Counted from the stretch's first letter, positions 51,424 through 60,955 are shown. The stretch: 64,000 nt of DNA from Vagococcus salmoninarum (GCF_003987495.1 NZ_NGJU01000017.1:22585-86584); one strand, 5' to 3'. The notes: a model not told the origin generated them from the sequence alone. Numbers and translations: made by a program.

Positions 51424-52176
51424 ATGCTTAAAAAGTATAGGTTGGAAGATTGTCCATATATTAATAACTTGAGCTCAGATGAGCTCAATAATGGGATTTA
51501 TTATGAAGATCTTAAATACATTATGTTTGGTGACGAAAATCTAAAGTTGTCTATAAAGACTAAAAAGTATATATATTATCTAGTACGCATATCGCTCCCA
51601 CTTATGTTTCTAATAAGTTTACTAGCAAGTTCTAACAGAACTTATTATCATTGTAATTATGAAGACAGTAGGTATTTAATGGTTAAATATACCTATTTCT
51701 CAATTTTCTTTATAGGATATGGCATAGATAAAGGTGGATATTTGATTTATTTTTTTGTTCTTACAATGTCTATAGTTGTTTTTTTCTATTTATATTACAC
51801 AGTAGAGAAGAATATGATTATATCGGAAGTAACTCGAAGGTTTAACAAGAGCTATAAGCTTTCTAAACTTTTAACTTTAATAATGGGAATAACAGGAATC
51901 CTAGTATCCTTACTTTTATTATCTGTTACATTTTATAGACTAAATAGATGGTGGTTATCAGATTATGTGAATTCTCAACCGGTTATTAATGAACCTGTCT
52001 TAGATAATTTAATAGGGATATTTATAGAGATACCTATGTTATTATCGATAACGTTAATTCCGACATTCTTTTTATATGATGCAAAAAGTTATGTAATTGC
52101 CAACGTAGTAAAAAATAATGCCGAAGATTTTAGAGAAAGATATAACTATTCAAAAAAAGAATGGTATGGAAATTAA
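51424..52176 (+). CDS. Polytopic membrane protein, possible third immunity factor
   Basis: A 250-aa protein with an acidic N-terminus of about 55 residues and five hydrophobic segments (ISLPLMFLISLLA, YFSIFFIGYGI, YFFVLTMSIVVFFYLYY, LLTLIMGITGILVSLLLLSV, and EIPMLLSITLIPTFFLYD). No family is recognised. It ends the cassette 64 bases before the right repeat. Position and AT-rich codon use suggest an immunity or accessory protein of the effector locus. Confidence 0.5.
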   Translation: MLKKYRLEDCPYINNLSSDELNNGIYYEDLKYIMFGDENLKLSIKTKKYIYYLVRISLPLMFLISLLASSNRTYYHCNYEDSRYLMVKYTYFSIFFIGYGIDKGGYLIYFFVLTMSIVVFFYLYYTVEKNMIISEVTRRFNKSYKLSKLLTLIMGITGILVSLLLLSVTFYRLNRWWLSDYVNSQPVINEPVLDNLIGIFIEIPMLLSITLIPTFFLYDAKSYVIANVVKNNAEDFRERYNYSKKEWYGN

Positions 52177-52239
52177 AAAATATGGGCTCCTATAATATGG
52201 TTGTAGACAATTTGTTTACTATCATATATTGTAGGGCAA

Positions 52240-52434
52240 AAAAAGCAGTCGCTTCAGCGACTGCTTTTTTATTATTACTCTAAACGACTCATAATTTTCT
52301 CAATATTCATCGTCATAAATTCATCTGCTGTAATGCCAATAATTTTCGAAGTACATTTGACTTTAAGTAAGAGTTCCCTTAGTTCTGCTTCGTAGCGATG
52401 AACTTGAGGAGAAAGTAAAATGAACTCATAATTT
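52240..52434. repeat. Right copy of the 195-bp direct repeat
   Basis: Nearly identical to 46927-47121 (one G/A difference). It forms the 3' part of the intact EIIB gene and its terminator. The junction with the gene's unique 5' part is at 52434/52435. Confidence 0.95.
52241..52272. terminator. Terminator at the end of the iol operon and the effector cassette
   Basis: AAAAGCAGTCGC and GCGACTGCTTTTTT arms with a 4-nt loop, active in both directions. It is duplicated at 46928-46959 as part of the direct repeat. Confidence 0.9.
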
Positions 52435-52583
52435 TTGAAATTTAACTTCTCTTCTACTCGCATGACCGGCGCGTAGTCCACGTCATAATTTAGCCCTTTG
52501 TCACGAATGTTTTCTAAGATTTTTGATACAAATAAAGACGCACTAATACCTGACTCACACACAAATAAGAGACTTTTTTCCAT
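52275..52583 (-). CDS. PTS EIIB component, lactose/cellobiose type
   Basis: A 102-aa cytoplasmic PTS protein with the phospho-Cys9 in LLFVCESGISASLF, and YEFILLSPQVHRYE as the conserved middle strand. It is the last gene of the inositol operon, without EIIA or EIIC nearby. It might serve another permease or a regulator such as the PRD protein. Start at ATG 52583 after CAGGAGTG. Its 3' half lies in the repeat that borders the type VII cassette, so the present gene may be a hybrid. Confidence 0.85.
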   Translation of the reverse strand: MEKSLLFVCESGISASLFVSKILENIRDKGLNYDVDYAPVMRVEEKLNFKNYEFILLSPQVHRYEAELRELLLKVKCTSKIIGITADEFMTMNIEKIMSRLE

Positions 52584-52597
52584 CAAGACACTCCTGA

Positions 52598-53605
52598 CTA
52601 TAATTTAATAACTTTGACTGGTTGACCTGATTTTAATGACTCGTTAGCTGCAAACGCTAAACGTTGAGCCATAATGCCATCTTCAAAGGAAACAGGTGTC
52701 GCTGTATCGTTACGAATCGCTGTTAAAAATTCCTCAACTTCGGCGATGTAAGCGTCATTGTAACGTTCTAAAAAGAAGTGTAAGGGTTTTTGGCTATGCA
52801 CCCCTTCCACATTCGATAAAGTAACATTGTTAACTAATTCGTTTTCTGCTTGGGAAGCTCCTTTTGATCCAAAGGCTTCAATTCGTTGGTCATAACCGTA
52901 AACCGCTTGACGACTGTTACTAATAACGCCGAGACAGCCATTTTCAAAGATTAATGTCACCACTGCCGTATCAACATCGATGCCTTTAATTTCTTCGTTG
53001 ACTAAAACCCCACCTGTGGCATAGACTTCCGTTACTTCACTGCCAGCAATAAAGCGGGCCATGTCAAAATCATGAATCATCATGTCGAAGAATAAACCAC
53101 CAGAAGATTTAACGTAAGCTAAGGGTGGTGCTTCAGGATCACGGGAATCAATTCTTAATAATTGAATCTCACCAATGGCCCCACTAGTAACATGTTCTTT
53201 GACTTGGGCGAAGTTCCGATCAAAACGACGGTTGACCCCTAATTGGAATTTCACGCCAGCTTTTTTGACTTCTTCAAAGGCCGCTAACGTTTCAGTATCC
53301 GAAAAGCTAATCGGCTTCTCACAAAAAATATGTTTACCGGCGGCTGCTCCTTGTTTAATTAAGTCGGCATGAGTATCTGTCGGGCTACAAATAAAGACAG
53401 CATCAATTTCTGGATCAGTTAAAATTTCAGCGAAGTCTGACACTAAGGGGACCCCTACTTCTTTTTCAAAATCGACCATTTTATCAGCAAAGATATCTGC
53501 GACTTTTTTAACTTTAACACCTGCCATTTGAACTAAGTTATTCGTATGGAGCTTGCCGATTCGGCCGCCACCAATCACACCAACTACTAATTCTTTTTTC
53601 ATCAT
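52598..53605 (-). CDS. iolG: Inositol 2-dehydrogenase (Gfo/Idh/MocA family)
   Basis: Oxidises myo-inositol to scyllo-inosose with NAD, the first step of the pathway. A 335-aa protein: Rossmann motif VIGGGRIGKLHTNNL near the N-terminus, CSPTDTHADLI, EKPISFSDTETL with the catalytic EKP Lys, and MIHDFDMARFIAG with the HDFD His/Asp. This copy looks closer to IolG than the second Gfo/Idh protein at 56161; one of the two may act on another isomer such as scyllo-inositol. TAGGAG precedes the ATG. Confidence 0.9.
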   Translation of the reverse strand: MMKKELVVGVIGGGRIGKLHTNNLVQMAGVKVKKVADIFADKMVDFEKEVGVPLVSDFAEILTDPEIDAVFICSPTDTHADLIKQGAAAGKHIFCEKPISFSDTETLAAFEEVKKAGVKFQLGVNRRFDRNFAQVKEHVTSGAIGEIQLLRIDSRDPEAPPLAYVKSSGGLFFDMMIHDFDMARFIAGSEVTEVYATGGVLVNEEIKGIDVDTAVVTLIFENGCLGVISNSRQAVYGYDQRIEAFGSKGASQAENELVNNVTLSNVEGVHSQKPLHFFLERYNDAYIAEVEEFLTAIRNDTATPVSFEDGIMAQRLAFAANESLKSGQPVKVIKL

Positions 53606-53623
53606 TTCAACTCCTATTATTTT

Positions 53624-55219
53624 TTAGCGCGCAAAACCGACTGGTGAGAAGGCTAAGTACGTGACGATTACAATGACAATTGTGACAATACTAACTAGTT
53701 TTGTGTGTTTCCAAGGGGTAATATCAACTTTCGTATTAAAGACTTTCAACTCGAAGTCCCCAGCTGGTTTCCATTTTGACACTAAAAACATGACTAAGAC
53801 ATCTAAGAAGAATAAGAAACTTAAGACATATAAGAAGTGAACATCTTTCAAGAAAACTTTCGATAAGGCGTATAAGACAATATGCATTGAAATCGTCACT
53901 TTCGCTGATAAAGCTGTAGCTTTCTTAGAATAGAAAGCTAACAAGATAATGACTAATAAAGGCATATTGTAAAGACCGTTAAATTCTTGCACGAACTGAT
54001 ACAAACCTGCTGGCGCAAAGGAAATTAAAGGTGCCACAATCACAGAAATCACACCAACAATGACTGTTACCATTTTCCCTGCTCGGGTAATTTGAGCATC
54101 TGTGGCTTTTTTATTGATAATTGGTTTGTAAAAATCTAATGAGACTAAAGTTGACGTGGCATTTAAGGCACCTGAGAAGGAGGACAAGATTGCGCCGAAA
54201 ATAACGGCTGCAAAAATCCCGTACATCATCTCCGGTAAAACTGCCGTTACTAAGGCTGGATAAGCGCTATCTGGACTTTTCAACAATGTATCCCCAAATA
54301 AATTACGAGCAACAATCCCTGGGAAGACTAAGAACAAGGCCCCAAAGACTTTAAAGAAACCAACCATAAAGGCCCCTTTTTGGGCTTCTGCTAAATTTTT
54401 ACCTGATAAGGCTTTTTGGACGATCATCTGGTTTGTACACCAGAAGTATAAGTTATTGAAAAGCATCCCTGTAAATAAGGTTGGCCAAGGAACGACTGCG
54501 GAGTCAATCGACCCGACAGAGTTTAATAACCACGGTGTTTGATCAACAATATAATCAATCCCACCAATAAAGTTACCATTCCCTAGTTTCATTACACCTA
54601 AAACTGGTACGAGTAAGCCACAAATCAATAAACCAAAGCCGTAAACTGTGTCACTATTGGCACTTAAACTTAAACCACCAATTAACAAGTACATAATCCC
54701 GATAATCCCGATGGCTAATGAGACTAAAATAATCGAGGTGATCGGTCGTACGCCTAAGAGTTCATCGATTCTAAAAATCTTGTTAAAAACTAAAGAGCCC
54801 GAATATAAGACGACTGGTAGAAAGGAAGTCATGTAAGTAATAATAAATAAGGCAGAGATAATCCGTTTCGTCATTGTATCGTAACGAATTTCAATAAAAT
54901 CGGAAACAGTATTAATTCCGTATTTAAAATACTTCGGTAAGAAGACGGCGGCTAACAAGACAATCGCAATCGCCGCTGTGACTTCCCAAGCCATGACTTC
55001 CATTCCAGCCACATAACTTTGACCATTTTGGCCGACAATTTGTTCTGTGGATAAGTTTGTCATAATGATAGAGCCAGCAATTGGCAAGGCTGTTAAGCTC
55101 CGGCCACCCATAAAGAAGCCTTCAGAATCGGTTACATCAACACCACGGGAACGTTTAAAAGCAAAAAGCCAAACTGCAACAATGATTAAAACAAAACTTA
55201 CTACCGAAAAAACATTCAT
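53624..55219 (-). CDS. Sodium:solute symporter (SSS family), likely inositol importer
   Basis: A 531-aa membrane protein with about 13-14 transmembrane segments and the SSS signatures GGRSLTALPIAGSIIMTNLSTEQIVGQNG and WEVTAAIAIVLLAAVFLPKYFK. Its place in the iol operon makes inositol the likely substrate, with sodium as driving ion. Many Firmicutes use a major-facilitator IolT here instead. I start at ATG 55219, five bases after GAGGTG. Confidence 0.92.
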   Translation of the reverse strand: MNVFSVVSFVLIIVAVWLFAFKRSRGVDVTDSEGFFMGGRSLTALPIAGSIIMTNLSTEQIVGQNGQSYVAGMEVMAWEVTAAIAIVLLAAVFLPKYFKYGINTVSDFIEIRYDTMTKRIISALFIITYMTSFLPVVLYSGSLVFNKIFRIDELLGVRPITSIILVSLAIGIIGIMYLLIGGLSLSANSDTVYGFGLLICGLLVPVLGVMKLGNGNFIGGIDYIVDQTPWLLNSVGSIDSAVVPWPTLFTGMLFNNLYFWCTNQMIVQKALSGKNLAEAQKGAFMVGFFKVFGALFLVFPGIVARNLFGDTLLKSPDSAYPALVTAVLPEMMYGIFAAVIFGAILSSFSGALNATSTLVSLDFYKPIINKKATDAQITRAGKMVTVIVGVISVIVAPLISFAPAGLYQFVQEFNGLYNMPLLVIILLAFYSKKATALSAKVTISMHIVLYALSKVFLKDVHFLYVLSFLFFLDVLVMFLVSKWKPAGDFELKVFNTKVDITPWKHTKLVSIVTIVIVIVTYLAFSPVGFAR

Positions 55220-55236
55220 TTGCACACCTCTTTAGT

Positions 55237-56121
55237 TTATAGTTTAGTGACTTCTTTAATGTACTGACGGGCTTTTTTTGCGAAGACGAAGGGATTCGCT
55301 TTGGCAGGATCTTGTTCTGCCTCAACGACAATCCAGCCAGTATAATTACTCGCTTCAATCGCTTGCCAAATTGGTTTAAAATCAATCATTCCATCCCCTG
55401 GTACTGTAAAGACGCCAGCTTTAACGCCGGCTAAAAAGCTGGCTTTGTCAGCTTTAACTTCAGCCATTTCCTTTGAGCGAATGTCTTTAAAATGAATGTG
55501 GGCAATCCGGTCCTGATACAGTTCGTAAATTTCTACTGGGTCTTCACCGGAGAAGACTAAGTGGCCTGTATCAAACAATAAACTAACTTTAGCGGGATCA
55601 GTCATCCTCATTAACTGTTTAATTTCGGCAGTTGTTTGGACCCCAGTTCCCATATGGTGATGGTACACGACAGTCATGTCTTTTTCAGCTGCTAAGTCAC
55701 CTAGTTTTTCTAAGCCACTGGCTAAGTTTTGCCAATCTTCTGGACTAAAAATCGGCTTCTCATCAAAGACTGGTGTTGTCATTTGACCTTGAATGCTGTG
55801 ACCTTGTTCGGAAACGACAATCACTTCTGCACCCATGCCATGGAGAAAATCACGATGCTCAATAAAGGCAGCCGCCGTCTCATCGTAAGGCTTTGTCGTT
55901 AAAAAGGCACTGAACCACGCACTAGCAACACTTAAGCCCCGGGGCTCTAAGTAACTCTTTAATGCAGTGACATCACGAGGGTATTTATTCCCAATTTCCG
56001 TGCCGACAAACCCGGCTAAGGCCATTTCGCTAATACATTGTTCAAAACTATTTTGACTGCCTAATTCTGGTAAATCATCGTTAGTCCAAGCAATTGGTGC
56101 AATTGCTAATTTGATTGTCAT
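55237..56121 (-). CDS. iolE: Inosose dehydratase
   Basis: Dehydrates scyllo-inosose to the diketone THcHDO. A 294-aa TIM-barrel of the AP-endonuclease-2/xylose-isomerase-like fold: LAIAPIAWTNDDLPELG at the N-terminus is characteristic of IolE. Metal ligands lie in YHHHMGTGVQT, LLFDTGHL, HIHFKD and VEAEQDP. It is followed by the transporter gene and preceded by a Gfo/Idh dehydrogenase. Confidence 0.95.
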   Translation of the reverse strand: MTIKLAIAPIAWTNDDLPELGSQNSFEQCISEMALAGFVGTEIGNKYPRDVTALKSYLEPRGLSVASAWFSAFLTTKPYDETAAAFIEHRDFLHGMGAEVIVVSEQGHSIQGQMTTPVFDEKPIFSPEDWQNLASGLEKLGDLAAEKDMTVVYHHHMGTGVQTTAEIKQLMRMTDPAKVSLLFDTGHLVFSGEDPVEIYELYQDRIAHIHFKDIRSKEMAEVKADKASFLAGVKAGVFTVPGDGMIDFKPIWQAIEASNYTGWIVVEAEQDPAKANPFVFAKKARQYIKEVTKL

Positions 56122-56160
56122 TTTACTTCCTCCTCATTATCAATAGAACGGTTACATTTG

Positions 56161-57186
56161 TTACAACTCAACTTTAACTAAGGTCTGTCCTTCATAAGAT
56201 GTTTGGCAAGCAATTGCCACTTTCGTCGCCTGCAAGCCGTCATTACCTGTGACTTTTGGTTGTTCTTTGGCTAGTATGCAACGAACAAACTCCTTCGTTT
56301 CATTAATAAATGCTTGCTTAAAACGTTCTGGGAAATTTTGCGAACAAGGTCTAACCACCCCATCTTGGTTCATCACAGTGACTAGATTCTTCTCAGGAAT
56401 TTGGGCAATTCGTAACATGCCTTTCGTGCCAATTAATTCTGTCTCCACATGGTAACCGTGCTGACAATTACGACCAGCCACTAAAATTCCCATTGTCTTA
56501 TCTGTCAGTTGGAGCATCGCGGCCCCGGTTTCTAATTCACCTACCCCATCTAGTTCTGGATAAGCGGCATTTTTACCGATGGCCCAGACAGTTGCGACTT
56601 CTTGATTCGTGAACCAGCGAACTAAATCAATGTCGTGAATCGACATATCAGCAAACAAACCACCACTATTACTAGCTCCAGCGAATTTAACAAAGCTTTC
56701 AAGCCCCTCACTTGGATCAATACCGTAGCTTCGAATCAAAGTTAACTCCCCTAGTTCTCCTGCCTCAACAAGCCCTTTCGCATATTGATAAGACTCATCG
56801 TAACGGCGCATAAAACCTAACATAAAGATTTGTTGAGGATGAGCGGCAATGACGGCTAAAGTTTCTTCAATTTCTGCCAGATCTAAGCCTATTGGTTTTT
56901 CAGAAAAAACATGTTTGCCATAGGTCATAGCTAATTTAATTTGTTGGCAATGAAAACCTGACGGTGAGGCAATAAAGATTGCTTCGATCTTCGGATCGGC
57001 TACCATATCAGCATAATCCGTGTAAGTTTTAGTGACGCCTAGTGCTCTTTGAGCCCATTCTAACTCTGACACTACCGGGCTACAGGCCCCGTATAATTCG
57101 CAATTGGGAATATTAAAAGCTAAGTTCTTAGCATGGCCTTGACCTAATCGCCCGAGACCGACAATACCAATTTTGACAGTAGTCAT
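56161..57186 (-). CDS. Second Gfo/Idh/MocA inositol dehydrogenase
   Basis: A 341-aa NAD(P)-dependent dehydrogenase: VKIGIVGLGRLGQGHAKN, ASPSGFHCQQIK, SEKPIGLD (EKP Lys) and MSIHDIDLVRWF. It lies inside the iol operon between iolD and iolE, where Bacillus has iolG. It could be the main myo-inositol dehydrogenase, with the copy at 52598 acting on another isomer, or the reverse. Start at 57186 after AGGAGG; the longer frame upstream overlaps iolD. IolD ends 19 bases earlier. Confidence 0.88.
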   Translation of the reverse strand: MTTVKIGIVGLGRLGQGHAKNLAFNIPNCELYGACSPVVSELEWAQRALGVTKTYTDYADMVADPKIEAIFIASPSGFHCQQIKLAMTYGKHVFSEKPIGLDLAEIEETLAVIAAHPQQIFMLGFMRRYDESYQYAKGLVEAGELGELTLIRSYGIDPSEGLESFVKFAGASNSGGLFADMSIHDIDLVRWFTNQEVATVWAIGKNAAYPELDGVGELETGAAMLQLTDKTMGILVAGRNCQHGYHVETELIGTKGMLRIAQIPEKNLVTVMNQDGVVRPCSQNFPERFKQAFINETKEFVRCILAKEQPKVTGNDGLQATKVAIACQTSYEGQTLVKVEL

Positions 57187-57205
57187 CTTTTGTCCTCCTT
57201 GATTG

Positions 57206-59119
57206 TTAATACTTCCAAGCACTTTGCAATTTTTCTTGACGGGCTTGAGCTGCTGCTAGCACCTCAGCCGACTCTGAGACTTCTGACAGTCCGACATTCC
57301 ACCAGCCACCGTAACCGTCTGACATGGTTTTCGGTAAGACTTTAATATCGATTAAGGTTGAGCGACTTTGAGTTTTAGCATCAGTAATCGCAGCAATTAA
57401 TTCTTGGCGGGTACTAACCCGGTAGACTTTCGCCCCATAACCTTCAGCAACTTTTGCATAGTCAATTGTCATAATTTGATTGTCCACGTCTCGGAGTTCA
57501 CAGTGATAACTACTGCTACCATTACCCATTTGCAAGTTATTAATACAACCGTAGCCAGCATTATCAAATAGCATGACATTAATCTTCTGCTGATACTGAA
57601 GTGCTGTCACTAGTTCCGTATGGAGCATTAAGAAACTGCCATCACCAAGGACGGCGTAAACTTCCCGTTCGGGTTCGGCTAACTTCGCTCCTAAAGCCCC
57701 AGCGATTTCATAGCCCATACAAGAATAGCCATACTCTAAATGGTAAGTATTTTCGGTTTTAGTTTGCCATAAGCGTTGCATATCTCCTGGTAAAGACCCC
57801 GCTGAGGCGACGACAATACTGCCTTCAGTGACAGTGTCATTCATCGTAATAAAGGCATCTGTTTGAGCGAACTCCGTTCCTAATTGATCAGCGTATTCAT
57901 TCATCTCTGTTTGGGAGAAATCACCTGCAATTTCAGGTTGAAAGTCTTGACGATTAAAGCTGACATTCTGTAGACGTTGGCGTTCTATCTGCCATTCCTC
58001 TTGCCACTGGCTTAAGTCAGTGCCGTAAGTTGTGTGATAGTCTCCCAGTTCTTGGCTAATGGCTTCTAAGGCGGCTCGCCCATCAGCTACTACTTGAAAA
58101 CCATCAAATTTATAACTTTGCATGCGACTGACATTAATATTTAAAAATTCCGTTTGCTCATAGTTAAAGGCGGTTTTCGATGAGGTAATAAAGTCGGTAT
58201 AACGGGTCCCAACGCCGATAATCAAATCCGCACTGGCTACGGCTTGATTCGCCGCTGATGTCCCTAAAATTCCGGTCCCTCCAAGGTTATAAGGAAAGTC
58301 ATAAGGAACTGTGGCTTTCCCAGCGTGGGTTTCAACTAAAGGAATTTGGTGTTTTTCTGACAAACTTCGCAAAATTTGACTGGCTTGGGAATACTTAGCC
58401 CCACCACCGACAATAATGACCGGTCGTTGGCTAGCTTTGATTTTCTCAACACTGCCAAGGACTTCCCGCTGAGTTGGCACTGAACGGTTTAAGTAATGAA
58501 CTCGTTTTTCAAAGAAACGACTGTCGTACTCGTAAGCTTCCCCTTCAGTATCTTGAGGAATACAAATCGTCGCAGGTCCGGCAGTGGCTGGATTAGTCAT
58601 AACTTCGAAAGCCCGAATTAAAGCCGGCATTAACTGCTCAGGTCGTTGGACGCGATCCCAGTAACGAGAAACTGCTTTGAAAGCGTCATTAGTCGTCGTG
58701 GCGATACTGCCTTCATGTTCCAATTGTTGTAAAACTGGATCTGGTTGGCGACTAGCAAACGTATCGGCTGGTAAAAGTAAGACTGGAATATTATTAGCGT
58801 GAGCCGTTGCCGCTGCTGTTAACATGTTGGCAGAACCTGGACCAGCAGACGCTGTCACCCCATAAATTTTTTGACGTAACTTTTGTTTACTGAAGGCAAT
58901 GGCGCTATGAGCCATGCCTTGCTCATTTTTCCCTTGGATAACCTTTAAATGTCCCGGATTTTCAGCTAAGGCTTGCCCAATCCCTAAGACGTTACCATGA
59001 CCGAAAATATTAAAAATCCCTGCCACAAATGGCTCTTCAACTCCGTCAACTGATAAATATTGTTGATTTAAAAATTTGATTAACGCTTGGGCTGTCGTTA
59101 ACTTAATCGTTTCCCTCAT
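57206..59119 (-). CDS. iolD: THcHDO hydrolase (3D-(3,5/4)-trihydroxycyclohexane-1,2-dione acylhydrolase)
   Basis: Opens the inositol-derived ring to 5-deoxyglucuronate. A TPP-dependent enzyme of 637 aa, the same length as in Bacillus subtilis. It has an N-terminal PYR domain (GNVLGIGQALAE, then ASAGPGSANMLTAAA), a central domain, and a C-terminal PP domain with the TPP motif GDGSFLMLHTELVTALQYQQKINV ending near an N. The IFGHGNV element is characteristic of IolD. AGGAAG-type site before ATG. Confidence 0.95.
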   Translation of the reverse strand: MRETIKLTTAQALIKFLNQQYLSVDGVEEPFVAGIFNIFGHGNVLGIGQALAENPGHLKVIQGKNEQGMAHSAIAFSKQKLRQKIYGVTASAGPGSANMLTAAATAHANNIPVLLLPADTFASRQPDPVLQQLEHEGSIATTTNDAFKAVSRYWDRVQRPEQLMPALIRAFEVMTNPATAGPATICIPQDTEGEAYEYDSRFFEKRVHYLNRSVPTQREVLGSVEKIKASQRPVIIVGGGAKYSQASQILRSLSEKHQIPLVETHAGKATVPYDFPYNLGGTGILGTSAANQAVASADLIIGVGTRYTDFITSSKTAFNYEQTEFLNINVSRMQSYKFDGFQVVADGRAALEAISQELGDYHTTYGTDLSQWQEEWQIERQRLQNVSFNRQDFQPEIAGDFSQTEMNEYADQLGTEFAQTDAFITMNDTVTEGSIVVASAGSLPGDMQRLWQTKTENTYHLEYGYSCMGYEIAGALGAKLAEPEREVYAVLGDGSFLMLHTELVTALQYQQKINVMLFDNAGYGCINNLQMGNGSSSYHCELRDVDNQIMTIDYAKVAEGYGAKVYRVSTRQELIAAITDAKTQSRSTLIDIKVLPKTMSDGYGGWWNVGLSEVSESAEVLAAAQARQEKLQSAWKY

Positions 59120-59132
59120 CTTTTCACTTCCT

Positions 59133-60098
59133 TTACTCAGCTTGTTCAGCCATTAAGGCTTCAATTTGTTCAACTGTTGGCATGGCTTCTGATGAGCTAT
59201 GTTTACTGACGACAATCGCCGCCGAGGCACTGCCGTATTGTAAGGCAGTTTGTAAGTCTTTGCCGGCACTTAAGGCATATAAGAAGGCTGCCGCATAAGA
59301 ATCCCCAGCACCAAAGGTTTTTAAGACATTTGATTGATAAGCTTTCGTTTGATACGTTCCCCCTGCTTTCGTGTAAGCATAAGAGCCTTGAACACCATGT
59401 TTGATGACTAATAACTCTGGTCGATATGAGAATAAATAATCGACCGTTGTTTCATTGTTCCCACCTGTCAGATTTTCTAACATGTCGTATTCATCTCGTG
59501 TCCCAATAACCACATCCGCTTGTTCCGCGACTAAGGCGTAATAGATTGAGGTTTCTTCTGAATTTTTCCAAGTATAAGGTCGGTAGTCTAATTCAAAAAC
59601 GATTTTTACGTGATTTTCACGGGCAATCCCTACAGCTTTTAAGACAGCTTCCCGGGAAGGACTTTGAGCTAGACCAGTGCCAGAAATCACTAACATGTGA
59701 CTGGCTTTAATGTACTCAGGATCAATTTCAGCCGCTTCTAAATATAAATCAGCCACATTGTCACGGTACATTAAAATGCTACATTCTTCAGGACTTAAAA
59801 TTTCCGTAAAAGCTAAGCCAGTTTTGCGGTTCTCACGGTCTAAGACGAATTGACTCGTATCAACCCCAGCTTTTGCCATGTAATTTGTAATAAAACGGCC
59901 GTGTTGATCGTCTGGGACTTTACCAATAAAGCCACATTTCAAGCCTAACTTGGCAGCGCCAATGGCAATATTAGCTGGTGAGCCACCAACGTATTTACTA
60001 AATGTCATTGTCTCTTCCATGGGACGATTGTATTCGACAGCATTTAGATCGACACAAGCTCGACCTAAAGCGATTAAATCATATTTTTTCTCTATCAT
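59133..60098 (-). CDS. iolC: 5-dehydro-2-deoxygluconokinase
   Basis: Phosphorylates 2-deoxy-5-keto-gluconate. A 321-aa PfkB-family kinase: LIALGRACVDLNAVEYNRPMEET is the IolC-type N-terminus, VGGSPANIAIGAAKLGL the first PfkB signature, and TFGAGDSYAAAFLYAL the second with the catalytic Asp. It lies 14 bases before iolD. The next enzyme, the aldolase IolJ, is not encoded in this window. Confidence 0.95.
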   Translation of the reverse strand: MIEKKYDLIALGRACVDLNAVEYNRPMEETMTFSKYVGGSPANIAIGAAKLGLKCGFIGKVPDDQHGRFITNYMAKAGVDTSQFVLDRENRKTGLAFTEILSPEECSILMYRDNVADLYLEAAEIDPEYIKASHMLVISGTGLAQSPSREAVLKAVGIARENHVKIVFELDYRPYTWKNSEETSIYYALVAEQADVVIGTRDEYDMLENLTGGNNETTVDYLFSYRPELLVIKHGVQGSYAYTKAGGTYQTKAYQSNVLKTFGAGDSYAAAFLYALSAGKDLQTALQYGSASAAIVVSKHSSSEAMPTVEQIEALMAEQAE

Positions 60099-60119
60099 TG
60101 TGATGCTCCTAACTGGGAT

Positions 60120-60938
60120 TTATTTGCGGTTTAATAACCATTCATGGGCAGGTTCGTTATGGAATTTCCAAGTTTTTATTGGACCAGCCATAATATTTAA
60201 ATAGTAAGAATCGTAACCATCTGGAACAGCTACTGGATGATAACCTTTTGGGACTAAGACAACGGTTTCATTTTCAATTGCCATGGTTTCATCTAGTGAG
60301 CGGTCATCAGTATAGACTCGTTGAAAAATAAAGCCTTGCTGAGGATTGATTTCATGATAGTAAGTTTCTTCTAAAAATGACTCATAAGGTAAATTATTTT
60401 GATCGTGTTTATGAGGCGGGTAACTTGACCAGTTGCCACTATCAGTAAAGACTTCCACTACAATTAAACTATTGGAAATCGGGCTTTGATCATCTAAAAT
60501 ATTGTGGACTAACCGTTGATTGCTATTAATGCCTCTTTGTTCGATACGGTTACTACTAGCGGGAATCAATTGAGTTGGTAAAGGCTGACTCGCTGGTGAG
60601 TAGCAAAGCAGCACTTTGGCTGCCTTACTCACCTTAATTGTTAGCTTTTGATTAATGCCTAGATAGACACTATCTGTCGGAATCTTTTCAAAGACCGTAC
60701 TCCGTGTCCCAATATCTGTGAAGGTCTGTTCTTGATCAGAAACCGTTGCTTTCCCAGTTAAGACGACGACACAGACTTCTAAGTCAGATAAACTTTCTTC
60801 ATAACAGCTCTCACCACTAAACTCTAATAAGCGTAATTCAATATACTCTAAGCCTTCTGTTGCCCGAGTCACATGTTGTCGTTGGATGACTCCCTCTGTC
60901 AATGGCTGACTAACAGGAATTCTTTTTAAATTTGCCAT
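60120..60938 (-). CDS. iolB: 5-deoxy-glucuronate isomerase
   Basis: Isomerises 5-deoxyglucuronate to 2-deoxy-5-keto-gluconate. A 272-aa double-cupin protein. The metal-binding motif is SYPPHKHDQ (His-x-His) near residue 180, followed by ETYYHEINPQQGFIFQRVYTDD and YHPVAVPDGYDSYYLN. Length equals that of Bacillus IolB. It sits between iolA and iolC. Confidence 0.95.
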   Translation of the reverse strand: MANLKRIPVSQPLTEGVIQRQHVTRATEGLEYIELRLLEFSGESCYEESLSDLEVCVVVLTGKATVSDQEQTFTDIGTRSTVFEKIPTDSVYLGINQKLTIKVSKAAKVLLCYSPASQPLPTQLIPASSNRIEQRGINSNQRLVHNILDDQSPISNSLIVVEVFTDSGNWSSYPPHKHDQNNLPYESFLEETYYHEINPQQGFIFQRVYTDDRSLDETMAIENETVVLVPKGYHPVAVPDGYDSYYLNIMAGPIKTWKFHNEPAHEWLLNRK

Positions 60939-60955
60939 AAATAATGCTCCTTCTT

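Noticed and set aside
53175-56455. Plus-strand frames antisense to iolG, the symporter and the second dehydrogenase
   Set aside because: No binding sites and antisense to well-supported enzymes.
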